64,000 nucleotides of DNA. Source: Tateyamaria omphalii. GTDB lineage: Bacteria; Pseudomonadota; Alphaproteobacteria; Rhodobacterales; Rhodobacteraceae. Location: the NCBI RefSeq assembly GCF_001969365.1, contig NZ_CP019312.1, positions 806,001 to 870,000 on the forward strand. Reading direction: 5' to 3'. Each line of letters begins with the position of its first letter. The first letter of the stretch is position 1. The position numbers were made by a program, and so were the translations under genes. The notes below the pieces were generated by a model. It did no database searches. It worked only from the letters and a program-made list of their open reading frames with translations, and had not been told where the DNA came from. Below, piece after piece: positions 1 through 8,208 of this stretch.

Positions 1-607
1 TGCTGTCCATGGCGCGCCGGATCTCGCGGTTCTTGCCCTCGCGCAGTCCTACCGTCAGCCAGGCGTTGGCGCCTTGTTGGCGGTCGAGGGTGACCTGCAT
101 GGGCTGGAAGCGCTCGCCCTCGACGGTGATCCCCTTGCGCAGCGGTTCAAGTTGCGGGTCGGTGGGCCGTCCGTTCACCCGCACGCGGTAGCGGCGCATC
201 CAACCGGTGGAGGGCAGTTCCAGCTTGCGTTTGATGCCGCCGTCGTTGGTCAGAAGCAGCAGCCCCTCGGAGTTGATGTCGAGCCTGCCCACGCTCATCA
301 CCCGCGGCATGTCCTCGGGCAGGGCGTCGAAGATGGTCTTGCGCCCCTGTTCGTCCTTGGTCGTCGTCACGAGGCCCGCCGGTTTGTGGTAGAGCCAGAG
401 CCGTTCGGGTTCGGGGGCTTGCAGCGGTTTGCCGTCGACTGTGATCTTGTCAGTATCGGTGACGTTCAGCGCGGGGCTGTCGATCCGTTTGCCATTTACG
501 CTGACGCGGCCTACGGCGATGATCTCTTCGGCGCCGCGGCGGCTGGCGATGCCCGCGCGGGCCAGCACCTTGGCGATGCGGTCGCCTTTGGGGGTGTTTT
601 GGGTCAT
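1..607 (-). CDS. RsuA/RluB/RluF-family pseudouridine synthase, C-terminus outside window
   Basis: This enzyme isomerises a specific uridine of rRNA to pseudouridine. The first 202 codons are visible. Residues about 9-60 form an S4 RNA-binding domain. The catalytic signature GRLD is at residues 107-110, with Asp110 the predicted nucleophile, followed by the typical [13 protein letters not shown] stretch. KNREIRR near the window edge is also a family motif. The start ATG is at 605-607. The gene is divergent from tadA with a 56-bp gap. The family is certain; the target nucleotide (RluB, RluE, RluF or RsuA type) cannot be decided from this part. Confidence 0.9.
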   Translation of the reverse strand, partial: MTQNTPKGDRIAKVLARAGIASRRGAEEIIAVGRVSVNGKRIDSPALNVTDTDKITVDGKPLQAPEPERLWLYHKPAGLVTTTKDEQGRKTIFDALPEDMPRVMSVGRLDINSEGLLLLTNDGGIKRKLELPSTGWMRRYRVRVNGRPTDPQLEPLRKGITVEGERFQPMQVTLDRQQGANAWLTVGLREGKNREIRRAMDS

Positions 608-663
608 GGGCCGGGCTTACCCCTGGGTTGCGCGGGGGGCAAGCGGTGTGGCAGGGACCCGTC

Positions 664-1113
664 ATGGAGTTTCGGTCATTCATGGTTCAGGCGCTGGAGG
701 AGGCGCGGGCCGCAGGTGCGCGTGGCGAGGTGCCTGTGGGCGCCGTGGTCGTGTCGCCCGAGGGGCAGATCGTGGCGCGTGACGGGAACCGCACGCGGGC
801 GTTGGCCGATCCCACGGCCCATGCGGAGGTGCTGGCGATCCGCGCGGCCTGTGCCGCGGCAGGATCGGAGCGGCTGGTGGGCCATGATCTTTATGTGACG
901 CTGGAGCCCTGTGCCATGTGCGCGGCGGCGATTGCAGCGGCACGGATTGCGCGGGTGTACTATGGCGCGTCTGACCCGAAGTCGGGCGGGGTGGCGCATG
1001 GGGCGCGGGTGTTTTCGCATGCCCAATCCCATCATGCGCCCGAGGTCTACGACGGAATTGGGGCGCGTGAGGCCGAAGACCTGCTTAAAGAGTTTTTCGC
1101 GGCGCGGAGGTAG
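664..1113 (+). CDS. tadA: tRNA-specific adenosine deaminase TadA
   Basis: Predicted 149-aa zinc deaminase that converts A34 to inosine in the tRNA-Arg(ACG) anticodon. The zinc site is visible as HAE at residues 53-55 (His53 ligand, Glu55 proton shuttle) and PCAMC at 82-86 (Cys83 and Cys86). The length fits TadA. The reading frame extends upstream to 628, but the ATG at 664 gives the usual N-terminus MEFRSFM, so I chose it. The upstream neighbour is a divergent rRNA pseudouridine synthase, so two RNA-modification genes sit together. A general nucleoside deaminase is the only serious alternative. Confidence 0.9.
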   Translation: MEFRSFMVQALEEARAAGARGEVPVGAVVVSPEGQIVARDGNRTRALADPTAHAEVLAIRAACAAAGSERLVGHDLYVTLEPCAMCAAAIAAARIARVYYGASDPKSGGVAHGARVFSHAQSHHAPEVYDGIGAREAEDLLKEFFAARR

Positions 1114-1170
1114 CCGTTTTCTTTGAAAGAAATCGGTTCGGAATTTTTAAGAAATTCCGGGTGTGACGGG

Positions 1171-1863
1171 TCAGAGCGGGATGGGTTGCATCACCTCAGG
1201 CTCGATCACCTTGACGCCTGGAAGTCCTTCCTTCAGCACCTCGGCTGACTGTTCGAGGGGCGGGAACGTCTTGTAATGGCAGGGGATTACCGTGTCGAAG
1301 TGGAAGTAGTGGCGCGCGGCATAGGCCGCCCCTGCCATGTCCATGGTGTAGTAGCCCCCCGCCGACAGGATGCCGATGTCGGGTTTGTGGTAGTCCCCGA
1401 TCCAGGCCATGTCCGCCATGATGTCGGTGTCGCCGGAGATGTAGATTGTCTTTCCTTCACCGCGGATGATGAAGCCGCATTCCTGGCCCGAATAGCGTGG
1501 GTTTTCGTCATCGCCGATGGAGGATGAGTGCGATGCGGGCACCAGGGTCGCGGTGACATTGCCAAGTTGGATCGTGCCGCCGCGGCCATAGGCATGACCC
1601 TCGATCGCCCCCTTGGCGAAGAGGAGGTTCCCCAGTTCGAAGACGGCCGAGACGGGCGCGCCGGTCTTCTGGCTGATTGTGACGCTGTCGGCGGTGTGGT
1701 CGAAATGGCCATGCGTCACGAGGATATGTGTGGCGTCTTGGATGGCCGCGTCGTGCTGGTCGTCGGCGAGCATGGGGTTGCCGGTGAGCCAGGGGTCGAT
1801 CAGCAGGATCTGGTCCCCGATTTCGATGCGGAAGCTGCCGTGGCCGAGCCAGATGATGTTCAT
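1171..1863 (-). CDS. UPF0173-type metal-dependent hydrolase
   Basis: A 230-aa metallo-beta-lactamase-fold protein. The N-terminus MNIIWLGHGSF and the motif HGHFDH at residues 51-56 supply the binuclear metal site. SGDTD in the middle and PCHYKTFP near the C-terminus add the remaining ligands expected for UPF0173. The substrate of this family is not established. The frame is open to 1896, but the ATG at 1863 starts directly with the first beta-strand and is preceded on the minus strand by GGGAG, so I prefer it. It is convergent with tadA. No signal peptide, so cytoplasmic. Confidence 0.85.
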   Translation of the reverse strand: MNIIWLGHGSFRIEIGDQILLIDPWLTGNPMLADDQHDAAIQDATHILVTHGHFDHTADSVTISQKTGAPVSAVFELGNLLFAKGAIEGHAYGRGGTIQLGNVTATLVPASHSSSIGDDENPRYSGQECGFIIRGEGKTIYISGDTDIMADMAWIGDYHKPDIGILSAGGYYTMDMAGAAYAARHYFHFDTVIPCHYKTFPPLEQSAEVLKEGLPGVKVIEPEVMQPIPL

Positions 1864-2118
1864 GTCGCGTCTCCCTTTTGGGGGAGTGTAGCGCATGTTG
1901 CAGGCTGCGGGAGCCTCCGGCGGGAGTTTTTCTGGCCAAGTGAAGGGGGATGCGATTCGCTTTGGGATTTACCTGTTGTTCAGGGAGGTTAAGGGGGGAT
2001 GGCAGGGTGTCACCGCCCGTGCATCCCCGGTACACCCCCATCGGGCGGTCGCTGGAGTGTTAACGCAACGTGCGATGCCCCCCTTGAATGGCGCGCGTGC
2101 GGGGGTAGGTGGGGTGGT

Positions 2119-2799
2119 ATGGAACTCTTGCGCCAGATTGACGGGTATTGCGAGCGGCTCGGGCCGGAGTATTGGGCCGAGCCGGTGAATGCGGTGACCA
2201 ACGCCGCCTTTGTTCTGGCCGCGCTCTGGATGTGGCGGCGCAGTGCGGGGGTGCCGCTGGCGCGTGCCCTGTGCGTCGTGCTGGCGCTGATTGGGCTGGG
2301 CAGCTACCTGTTTCACACCCATGCGCAGGTGTGGTCGGCCATTGCCGATGTGGCACCGATTGCCGCGTTCATCCTGCTGTATATCTTTGCCATCAACCGG
2401 GATGTGTGGGGGATGCGCACGGGCTGGGCCCTGGGTGCGACGGCGCTGTTTTTTCCCTATGCCGCGGCGACTGTGCCGCTGTTTCAATATGTGCCGGTTC
2501 TGGGCGTGTCGGCCGGGTATCTGCCGGTGCCTGTGCTGATCCTGATCTATGCCGGGTTGCTGTGGCGGCGCGCGCAGGACCTGGCGCGGGGTTTTGTCAT
2601 TGGGGCCGCCATTCTGCTGGTGTCCCTGACTGCGCGGTCCGTGGACGAGATGCTGTGCGCGCAGATCCCGCTGGGCACGCATTTTCTGTGGCATATCCTG
2701 AACGGCGTCATGCTGGGTTGGATGATCGAGGTCTATGTGCGGTTCATGCGCGGCCAATCGGCAGGCATCGGGCTTGAAGGCGCACCCGCCCCGCGATAA
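2119..2799 (+). CDS. ceramidase-like (CREST superfamily) integral membrane protein
   Basis: A 226-aa protein with about seven hydrophobic segments. It shows the pattern of the alkaline ceramidase family (CREST membrane hydrolases): an early Glu/Asn-rich segment (PVNAVTNAAF), Ser plus His in GSYLFHTHAQ, Asp in ADVAPI, and paired His residues in THFLWHIL near the end, which together would form the metal site. The start is the ATG at 2119; the frame is open upstream but that stretch is not hydrophobic and looks non-coding. The bacterial substrate is unknown, so ceramide hydrolysis should not be assumed. It lies 30 bp upstream of gatC. Confidence 0.7.
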   Translation: MELLRQIDGYCERLGPEYWAEPVNAVTNAAFVLAALWMWRRSAGVPLARALCVVLALIGLGSYLFHTHAQVWSAIADVAPIAAFILLYIFAINRDVWGMRTGWALGATALFFPYAAATVPLFQYVPVLGVSAGYLPVPVLILIYAGLLWRRAQDLARGFVIGAAILLVSLTARSVDEMLCAQIPLGTHFLWHILNGVMLGWMIEVYVRFMRGQSAGIGLEGAPAPR

Positions 2800-2829
2800 A
2801 GCCGCCCTAAGACGCAAGAGAGGGATTTC

Positions 2830-3117
2830 ATGTCCATCGATCAAAGCACCGCCGCGCGTGTGGCGAAACTGGCCCGGATCAAGGTCGAGGAGGATCAGCT
2901 TCCGGCCCTGGCCGCTGAGTTCAACACCATTCTTGGCTTTATCGAGCAGCTGGGCGAGGTCGATGTGGAGGGCGTGGAGCCCATGACATCCGTCACCCCG
3001 CAGCGCCTGAAGCGCCGCGTGGACGAGGTGACCGATGGCGGACAGCAGGACAAGGTGCTGGCCAACGCGCCTGATGCGCGCGAGGGGTTCTTTGCGGTGC
3101 CGAAGGTGGTTGAGTGA
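2830..3117 (+). CDS. gatC: Asp-tRNA(Asn)/Glu-tRNA(Gln) amidotransferase subunit C
   Basis: A 95-aa subunit of the GatCAB complex, which transamidates misacylated Glu-tRNA(Gln) and Asp-tRNA(Asn). Family marks are [14 protein letters not shown] at the N-terminus, the [19 protein letters not shown] core and the [12 protein letters not shown] belt segment. AAGAGAGGG lies upstream of the ATG. The stop codon overlaps the gatA start (TGATG), so the two subunits are translationally coupled. gatB is not in the window, which is common because it is often unlinked. Confidence 0.95.
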   Translation: MSIDQSTAARVAKLARIKVEEDQLPALAAEFNTILGFIEQLGEVDVEGVEPMTSVTPQRLKRRVDEVTDGGQQDKVLANAPDAREGFFAVPKVVE

Positions 3118-4601
3118 TGGCTGAGTTGAACAAGCTGGGGCTGGCAGAGGCCCGTGATGCGCTGCGCAAGGGTGATGTGACGAGCGTTGAGTTGACCGAG
3201 GCGTGCCTGACCGAGATCGAGGGGGCGGGGGCGCTGAATGCCTTTGTCCACAACACGCCCGAAATTGCCCGCGATCAGGCGAAGGCGGCGGACGCGCGGA
3301 TCAAGGCAGGCGACGCGCCTGACATGTGCGGGCTGCCCATCGGCATCAAGGATCTGTTTTGTACCAAGGGCGTGCCGAGCCAGGCCGGGAGCCGTATTCT
3401 GGAAGGGTTCTTGCCGGAATATGAGAGCACCGTCAGCGGCAACCTGTTGGAGGCGGGTGCCGTCATGCTGGGCAAGCTGAACATGGACGAGTTCGCGATG
3501 GGGTCGTCCAACGAAACGTCGGTTTACGGCAATGCGGTGAACCCGTGGCGGCGCGGCAATGATGAGGCTGCGTTGACGCCCGGTGGGTCGTCGGGTGGGT
3601 CGGCGTCCGCCGTGGCCGCCGACCTGTGCCTGGCCGCGACCGGCACCGATACGGGTGGGTCGATCCGCCAGCCTGCGGCCTTTACCGGCATCACGGGCAT
3701 CAAGCCGACCTATGGGCGGTGCTCGCGTTGGGGGATCGTGGCCTTTGCCTCGTCCCTGGATCAGGCGGGGCCGATGACCAAGTCGGTGCGCGATGCGGCC
3801 ATCATGCTCGAGGCCATGTGCGGCCATGATCCGAAGGATTCGACCAGCGCGGACCTGCCTGTGCCGAACTTCGAGGCCATGCTGACCGGCGACATCAAGG
3901 GCAAGAAGATCGGCATACCTGCTGAATACCGCATGGACGGGATGCCGGATGAGATCGAGACGCTGTGGGCCCAGGGCCGCGAGATGCTGGCGGATGCGGG
4001 GGCGGAGATTGTCGATATTTCGCTGCCCCATACCAAGTATGCGCTGCCCGCCTATTACGTGATTGCGCCTGCGGAGGCGTCGAGCAACCTCGCCCGCTAT
4101 GACGGGGTGCGCTATGGACACCGGGCCACGCTGAGCCAGGGCGACGGCATCACCGAGATGTATGAAAAGACCCGTGCCGAGGGGTTTGGCGACGAGGTGA
4201 AGCGCCGCGTGATGATCGGCACCTATGTGCTGTCGGCGGGGTTCTATGACGCCTACTATAACCGCGCGCGCAAGGTGCGGACGCTGATCAAGAAGGACTT
4301 TGAGGATGTGTTTGCCCAAGGCATCGACGCGATCCTGACGCCTGCGACGCCATCCGCCGCCTTCGGTCTGGGTGAGGCGTCGGACGATCCGGTGCAGATG
4401 TATCTGAACGATGTGTTTACCGTGACCGTGAACATGGCGGGCTTGCCGGGTATTGCCGTGCCAGCGGGGACGGATGCGCAGGGCCTGCCTCTGGGACTGC
4501 AATTGATTGGCCGCCCGTGGGAAGAAGGGGATTTGCTGAACACCGCTTATGCGCTGGAGGCGCGGGCCGGGTTTGTGGCAAAACCTGGCAAATGGTGGTA
4601 A
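3117..4601 (+). CDS. gatA: Asp-tRNA(Asn)/Glu-tRNA(Gln) amidotransferase subunit A
   Basis: The 494-aa glutaminase subunit of GatCAB; it releases ammonia from glutamine for GatB. The amidase Ser-cisSer-Lys triad is visible as Lys78 (PIGIKDLF), Ser158 (GGSSGGS) and Ser182 (DTGGSIRQ), with the 24-residue Ser-Ser spacing usual for GatA. Full length. I chose the ATG at 3117, which overlaps the gatC stop, over a GTG three bases upstream. It is co-transcribed with gatC; no terminator separates it from the next gene 34 bp downstream. Confidence 0.97.
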   Translation: MAELNKLGLAEARDALRKGDVTSVELTEACLTEIEGAGALNAFVHNTPEIARDQAKAADARIKAGDAPDMCGLPIGIKDLFCTKGVPSQAGSRILEGFLPEYESTVSGNLLEAGAVMLGKLNMDEFAMGSSNETSVYGNAVNPWRRGNDEAALTPGGSSGGSASAVAADLCLAATGTDTGGSIRQPAAFTGITGIKPTYGRCSRWGIVAFASSLDQAGPMTKSVRDAAIMLEAMCGHDPKDSTSADLPVPNFEAMLTGDIKGKKIGIPAEYRMDGMPDEIETLWAQGREMLADAGAEIVDISLPHTKYALPAYYVIAPAEASSNLARYDGVRYGHRATLSQGDGITEMYEKTRAEGFGDEVKRRVMIGTYVLSAGFYDAYYNRARKVRTLIKKDFEDVFAQGIDAILTPATPSAAFGLGEASDDPVQMYLNDVFTVTVNMAGLPGIAVPAGTDAQGLPLGLQLIGRPWEEGDLLNTAYALEARAGFVAKPGKWW

Positions 4602-4635
4602 TCCCGGTCGACCAAAACCCAAAAGGGTAGAGCAG

Positions 4636-5451
4636 ATGATATGTTTCCGCAGTTTCCTAATGCTGGGCGCCGTGGCCGGGTTGGCCGCGTGCCAGCCCGC
4701 GATCCCCGACAGCAATCCGGGTGAGTTTGTCGATCCGGGCCGTGGGGTCGGGTTTGACAATCCCAACACGCTGGCCGCCCGCGAGGCGCGCGATGCGCAG
4801 TTGACCGGCCCTGCGGTGCAGGCCGCACCGCCTGTGGGGGCGCAGACGTTGCCCCCGGCGTCGGCTGGGCAGGCGTCTGGTGCGCCGGTGCGTCCGACTG
4901 CGGGCCAGACACCGCGCGCCGTGTCGAACCCCGCATCGCTGGATGCGGAACTGGCGCAGATTGCCGCCAACAACGATGCGGCGGCGGCGCAGGCCAATTC
5001 GGGCCGGTCGGTTGTGAATGCGAGCCCGTCGAATGCGGCGCCTGTGATCCTGAACAATCCCGGCATCTCGGACGAGAACAGTTTTGATGCCGTTGCTTCC
5101 CGCGAGTCCATCGAGAGCGATGCGGCGCGGCTGGAGGCCAACCGGCAGCAGTACCAGGTGGTGCAGCCGACGGCCTTACCCTCGCGCACGGGCGGTGCGC
5201 AGCCCAACGTGGTGCAATATGCGCTGCAGACGCGGCATCCGAAGGGCACGCAGGTGCACCGCCGCTTTAGCGTCGGGTCTGCCGCGCGGTTCGAGCGCAA
5301 TTGTGCGGCCTACAACTCGGCCGACGAGGCGCAGATCGACTTTCTGGCGCGGGGCGGGCCGGAGCGTGATCGCCAGGGGCTGGACCCCGATGGCGACGGA
5401 TATGCCTGCGCGTGGGACCCGGCGCCGTTCCGCCGGGCCGCCGGCAACTGA
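4636..5451 (+). CDS. lipoprotein with C-terminal Excalibur calcium-binding domain
   Basis: A 271-aa predicted lipoprotein. The N-terminus has a short hydrophobic segment and the lipobox GLAAC with the acylated Cys at residue 19. Residues about 25-180 are low-complexity, rich in Ala, Pro, Gly and Asn, and probably disordered. The last 50 residues form an Excalibur domain: two cysteines and the EF-hand-like DPDGDGYACAWDPAPF. I chose the ATG at 4636 because it gives the signal peptide. It overlaps the next gene, a peptidoglycan amidase, by about 40 bases, so a joint envelope role is plausible. The exact function is unknown. Confidence 0.8.
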   Translation: MICFRSFLMLGAVAGLAACQPAIPDSNPGEFVDPGRGVGFDNPNTLAAREARDAQLTGPAVQAAPPVGAQTLPPASAGQASGAPVRPTAGQTPRAVSNPASLDAELAQIAANNDAAAAQANSGRSVVNASPSNAAPVILNNPGISDENSFDAVASRESIESDAARLEANRQQYQVVQPTALPSRTGGAQPNVVQYALQTRHPKGTQVHRRFSVGSAARFERNCAAYNSADEAQIDFLARGGPERDRQGLDPDGDGYACAWDPAPFRRAAGN

Positions 5452-6122
5452 TCGTCCATCGGCACCCGTCGCCGAATTGCGGGGTGCGGCGGGATGGGCT
5501 GCGGCCCAGCCATGTGGTGCTGCATTACACGGCGATGGCCACGGCAGAGGAGGCGATTGCCCGCCTGTGTGATCCGGCGGCGGAGGTGTCGGCGCATTAC
5601 GTGATCTGCAAGACGGGGCGGGTGACGCAGCTTGTGCCCGAAGGCCTGCGGGCGTGGCACGCGGGGGCCGGGGAATGGCAGGGGCTCAGGGACATCAACT
5701 CGCGCTCCATCGGGATTGAGCTGGATAATGATGGGCAGGGGCCCTTTTCCCTTGAACTGATGAACAGCCTTGAATGGCTTTTGGGGCGTGTCCTGAAGGG
5801 CTGGGACATCTCGCCGATGAATGTGATCGGGCATTCGGACATGGCGCCGGGCCGCAAGTTCGATCCGGGGCCGTGGTTCGACTGGGCGCGGCTTGAGGCA
5901 TGCGGGCTGGCCGGGCGGCGCGGATGTGATAGCGGGCCCGAAGGCCCGGATCTGGTGCGTTTTGCAACGCTGGCAAAGCGGGCCGGGTACACGGCGGATG
6001 CGGATGCGGAAACGCTGCTTGCGGCGGTGCGTTTGCGCTACCGGTCTTTCAAGACCGGCCCGATTGAGCCCGAAGACTACACGCCTATTGGACACGCCGC
6101 CCTTTGGACGTCAGTGCTGTGA
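5412..6122 (+). CDS. N-acetylmuramoyl-L-alanine amidase, AmpD/Amidase_2 type
   Basis: A zinc amidase of about 225-236 residues that cleaves the MurNAc-L-Ala bond, probably in cytoplasmic muropeptide recycling because no signal peptide is seen. Visible motifs are VVLHYTAM (zinc His), SAHYVI, IGIELDNDG (Glu) and VIGHSDMAPGRKFDPG (second zinc His, Lys and Asp). The start is uncertain. The frame begins with GTG at 5412 inside the lipoprotein gene, while the conserved part begins about 12 codons later near a CTG at 5448 that overlaps the lipoprotein stop. A PG-binding-like helical tail follows the catalytic domain. A tandem overlap suggests coupling. Confidence 0.85.
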   Translation: MGPGAVPPGRRQLIVHRHPSPNCGVRRDGLRPSHVVLHYTAMATAEEAIARLCDPAAEVSAHYVICKTGRVTQLVPEGLRAWHAGAGEWQGLRDINSRSIGIELDNDGQGPFSLELMNSLEWLLGRVLKGWDISPMNVIGHSDMAPGRKFDPGPWFDWARLEACGLAGRRGCDSGPEGPDLVRFATLAKRAGYTADADAETLLAAVRLRYRSFKTGPIEPEDYTPIGHAALWTSVL

Positions 6123-6227
6123 TCCCCCTTCATTTCGCCAGATAAACCGCCGCCGGAGGCTCCCGCAGTTTCAGCCCGTGCGACGGTTCCGATTGACGCG
6201 TGGCGGGCCGCCGCGTATGCGCATCCG

Positions 6228-6602
6228 GCGCGGAGGGGCGGATGGCTGCGGCAGCGATGTCGAGGAAAGTCCGGACTCCCAGAAGCAGCGGTGCCGGGTA
6301 ACACCCGGGCGGGGCAACCCGACGGACAGCGCCACAGAAAACAGACCGCCCCGCACGGGGTAAGGGTGAAACGGTGGGGTAAGGGCCCACCGCCGGGCTG
6401 GCAACAGGCCGGGCATGGCAAGCCCCACCGGGAGCAATGCCAAATAGGGACCGCGCGGGCCGGCAACGGCCCGGGGCCGCTTCTGCCCCAGCAGGTCCGG
6501 GTTGGCAGCTAGAGGGGTGTTGGCAACAGCATCCCAAGATGAATGGTCATCTCGGGGCGGGCGACCGTCCTAGACAGAATCCGGCTTACAGCCCCTCCGC
6601 GC
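6228..6602 (+). ncRNA. rnpB: RNase P RNA (bacterial type A)
   Basis: The catalytic RNA of RNase P, which matures tRNA 5' ends. The P4/CRI core gaggaaagtccggactcc is at 6260-6277. The acagaaaacagaccgcc and gtaagggtgaaacggtgggg blocks and the 3' conserved tagacagaatccggcttaca are all in order. The ends are set by a perfect 12-bp P1 helix, 6228-6239 with 6591-6602, directly followed by gttttttc (6603-6610), which acts as the terminator U-tract. About 375 nt, normal for the family. Short reading frames across it are not genes. Confidence 0.97.
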
Positions 6603-6642
6603 GTTTTTTCCATTCTTTGATCGAACGCCCCCCCTGTCGGGG

Positions 6643-6670
6643 TTGACTCGGGCCCGGGCGCGGGTAAAAG
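6643..6670 (+). promoter_or_regulatory. predicted sigma-70-type promoter for rpmG
   Basis: TTGACT at 6643-6648 and TAAAAG at 6665-6670 with a 16-bp spacer, between the rnpB terminator and rpmG. A strong ribosomal-protein promoter is expected here; the -10 element is weak, so this is a sequence-based guess. Confidence 0.35.
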
Positions 6671-6737
6671 CGCGGTTCTATACGAATTTCCCGCTGGCGG
6701 GCCGCGCAGGCCTGAACAGCGATGCAGGAGACAGAAC

Positions 6738-6905
6738 ATGGCCAAGCCAACCACGATCAAGATCCGCCTGAACTCGAGCGCAGGCACCGGCCACTTCTAT
6801 GTGACCAAGAAAAACGCCCGCACCATGACCGAGAAGATGGTCGTACGGAAGTACGATCCCGTGGCGCGCAAGCATGTCGAATACAAGGAAGGCAAGATCA
6901 AGTAA
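6738..6905 (+). CDS. rpmG: 50S ribosomal protein L33
   Basis: A 55-aa ribosomal large-subunit protein read directly from the sequence: it begins [18 protein letters not shown] and ends [11 protein letters not shown]. It carries the L33 signature around [11 protein letters not shown]. It has no CxxC pairs, so it is the zinc-independent form. GCAGGAG at 6724-6730 is the ribosome binding site, 7 bases before the ATG. It is monocistronic, between the rnpB terminator and its own terminator at 6931-6960. Confidence 0.97.
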   Translation: MAKPTTIKIRLNSSAGTGHFYVTKKNARTMTEKMVVRKYDPVARKHVEYKEGKIK

Positions 6906-6930
6906 GATCGCCCCTCTTTCGAATTCAAAG

Positions 6931-6960
6931 GCCGCGCCCCAACCGGGACGCGGCTTTTTT
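6931..6960 (+). terminator. intrinsic terminator after rpmG
   Basis: Arms GCCGCG (6931-6936) and CGCGGC (6949-6954), with an inner CCC/GGG pairing, are followed by TTTTTT at 6955-6960. It sits 25 bases after the rpmG stop and 19 bases before the next gene. Confidence 0.85.
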
Positions 6961-6978
6961 CGTATGTGGAGATGGACC

Positions 6979-7287
6979 ATGGAGATGTTCACGCTGACGC
7001 GCCGGTCAGATGGTCTGGTTTACCGCTTTGCGCGCGATCCCGGGGCCGTGCGGTGTTACCGGCGTGCGGATCGCCCCGACCTGACGCTTGGGTGGGATGC
7101 GGCGCTGGGCTGGATCATGCGCGATCCGGGCAGCGGCGCGCTTGTGGGCCGCACCTGGGCGCTGTCGGTGTCGGAACAGGGCAGGCGCCCGCCGGAAGGG
7201 CCGTGGGTCACAGCGAAAGACGCCAAGAGCCACATTTACGATTTGTCATACGGCGGTGATGCAGATGACGAGGAGAGACTGCCATGA
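6979..7287 (+). CDS. hypothetical protein, 102 aa, coupled to a GNAT gene
   Basis: A small soluble protein without recognised motifs, starting MEMFTLTRRSDGLVYRF and rich in Arg, Trp and Gly. I chose the ATG at 6979; an ATG at 6964 is also in frame but lies against the rpmG terminator. The stop overlaps the start of the acetyltransferase gene (ATGA), so the two are translationally coupled and probably act together. I cannot assign a function. Confidence 0.65.
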   Translation: MEMFTLTRRSDGLVYRFARDPGAVRCYRRADRPDLTLGWDAALGWIMRDPGSGALVGRTWALSVSEQGRRPPEGPWVTAKDAKSHIYDLSYGGDADDEERLP

Positions 7288-7763
7288 TGCAGGTCAGGCC
7301 GACGACCAAGGCGGATATGGCCGCTGTTGATGCGCTGTTGGCGCGCAGCTATCCGAAGCTGCTCAAGGCAGATTATCCACCTTCCGTATTGGTGACAGCC
7401 TTGCCCATCATCAGCCGTGCCCAACCTGAGCTGTTGGTCTGTGGCACGTATTACGTGGTGGAGGAGGAGGGTGCCGTGCTTGGAGCTGGCGGCTGGACGC
7501 CAGATCGAAGAGTTCGGGGCTTGGGTCATGTTCGCCACCTTGTGACCGACGACCGCGCATTGCGCCGCGGCGTGGGACGGCGGTTGATGGAGCACTGCTT
7601 TGCGGTGGCCACGGCGCATGGTGTGTTGCAGATGGAGTGTTGGGCCACTCGGACGGCGGTGCCGTTTTACAAGGCAGTGGGGTTCCGGGACGTCGGTTTG
7701 ATTGACGTGCCGTTGGCGGGTGGGATTTCGTTCCCGTCTGTGCGGATGATGCGGGATCTGTAG
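7284..7763 (+). CDS. GNAT-family N-acetyltransferase
   Basis: A 159-aa protein with the GNAT fold signature. The acetyl-CoA pyrophosphate loop is LRRGVGRRLMEH, the beta-4 strand before it is VRHLVTDDRA, and the C-terminal FYKAVGFRDVG element is typical. The N-terminal MQVRPTTKADM is the usual first strand. The substrate is unknown. Two adjacent ATGs (7284 and 7287) are possible starts; the first overlaps the preceding stop. It is followed by a 445-bp non-coding stretch with inverted repeats. Confidence 0.85.
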   Translation: MMQVRPTTKADMAAVDALLARSYPKLLKADYPPSVLVTALPIISRAQPELLVCGTYYVVEEEGAVLGAGGWTPDRRVRGLGHVRHLVTDDRALRRGVGRRLMEHCFAVATAHGVLQMECWATRTAVPFYKAVGFRDVGLIDVPLAGGISFPSVRMMRDL

Positions 7764-7862
7764 AGGTCTGTCGGGTGCACTCTTTGCTTGCGCAAATTCG
7801 CCCACCCGCCGACCCCGTTTTTTCAGCTTCGGGCTCACCAAGACAGATGATCTGTTTCTGAT

Positions 7863-8005
7863 CCACCCTCGCCTGATCTTTGGCGTGACAGAGTGCCATC
7901 CCCTTCCCAAGTAAAATAGCCGTATCCCCGCTTGGGCGGGGCCCCTCGGCGATTTTTCTGGGCAATGGTCTGTCCCTCCGTCTCTTGAAGATCAGGCGAG
8001 GGTGG
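7863..8005. repeat. 18-bp perfect inverted repeat enclosing 107 bp, in a 445-bp non-coding stretch
   Basis: ccaccctcgcctgatctt at 7863-7880 is repeated in inverse orientation at 7988-8005. Between the arms are a GC-rich hairpin (CCCCGC 7926-7931, loop TTGG, GCGGGG 7936-7941) and an ATTTTT stretch near 7952. Outside the right arm is another hairpin with a TTCG-type loop (GCTTTTG 8052-8058, CAAAAGC 8063-8069). No credible gene lies in 7764-8153. It could be a structured 3' UTR, a small RNA or a palindromic repeat element; the sequence alone does not decide. Confidence 0.6.
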
Positions 8006-8153
8006 CTCCTGATTGCGGCTGTGTATGCAGACGCAATCGGTGGCAGGGGCTGCTTTTGTTCGCAAAAGCGGCCAGCCACTCCGTGGAGCAACTGGGTGCA
8101 GCATCTCAAGCCGCCAGCCGCAACGCAACCCTGACCCGTCACACCGTCCTACG

Positions 8154-8187
8154 CACAAAAAAAGGCCGGTCGCGGGGACCGGCCTTT
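8154..8187 (-). terminator. intrinsic terminator of the Bax-inhibitor-1 gene
   Basis: An 11-bp perfect stem (aaaggccggtc 8161-8171 with gaccggccttt 8177-8187, 5-nt loop). Read on the minus strand it ends in a run of T formed by the A-run before 8161. It lies 21 bp after the stop of the minus-strand gene. Confidence 0.9.
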
Positions 8188-8208
8188 CGTCATTCTATGC
8201 GTTGCAGG

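Noticed and set aside
2895..5300. Long minus-strand open frame (801 codons) across gatC, gatA and the lipoprotein gene
   Set aside because: It is the complement shadow of well-recognised genes; composition is Arg/His/Pro-rich with no domain.
6130..6646. Several short frames on both strands
   Set aside because: They lie on rnpB, whose conserved core and P1 helix are clear.
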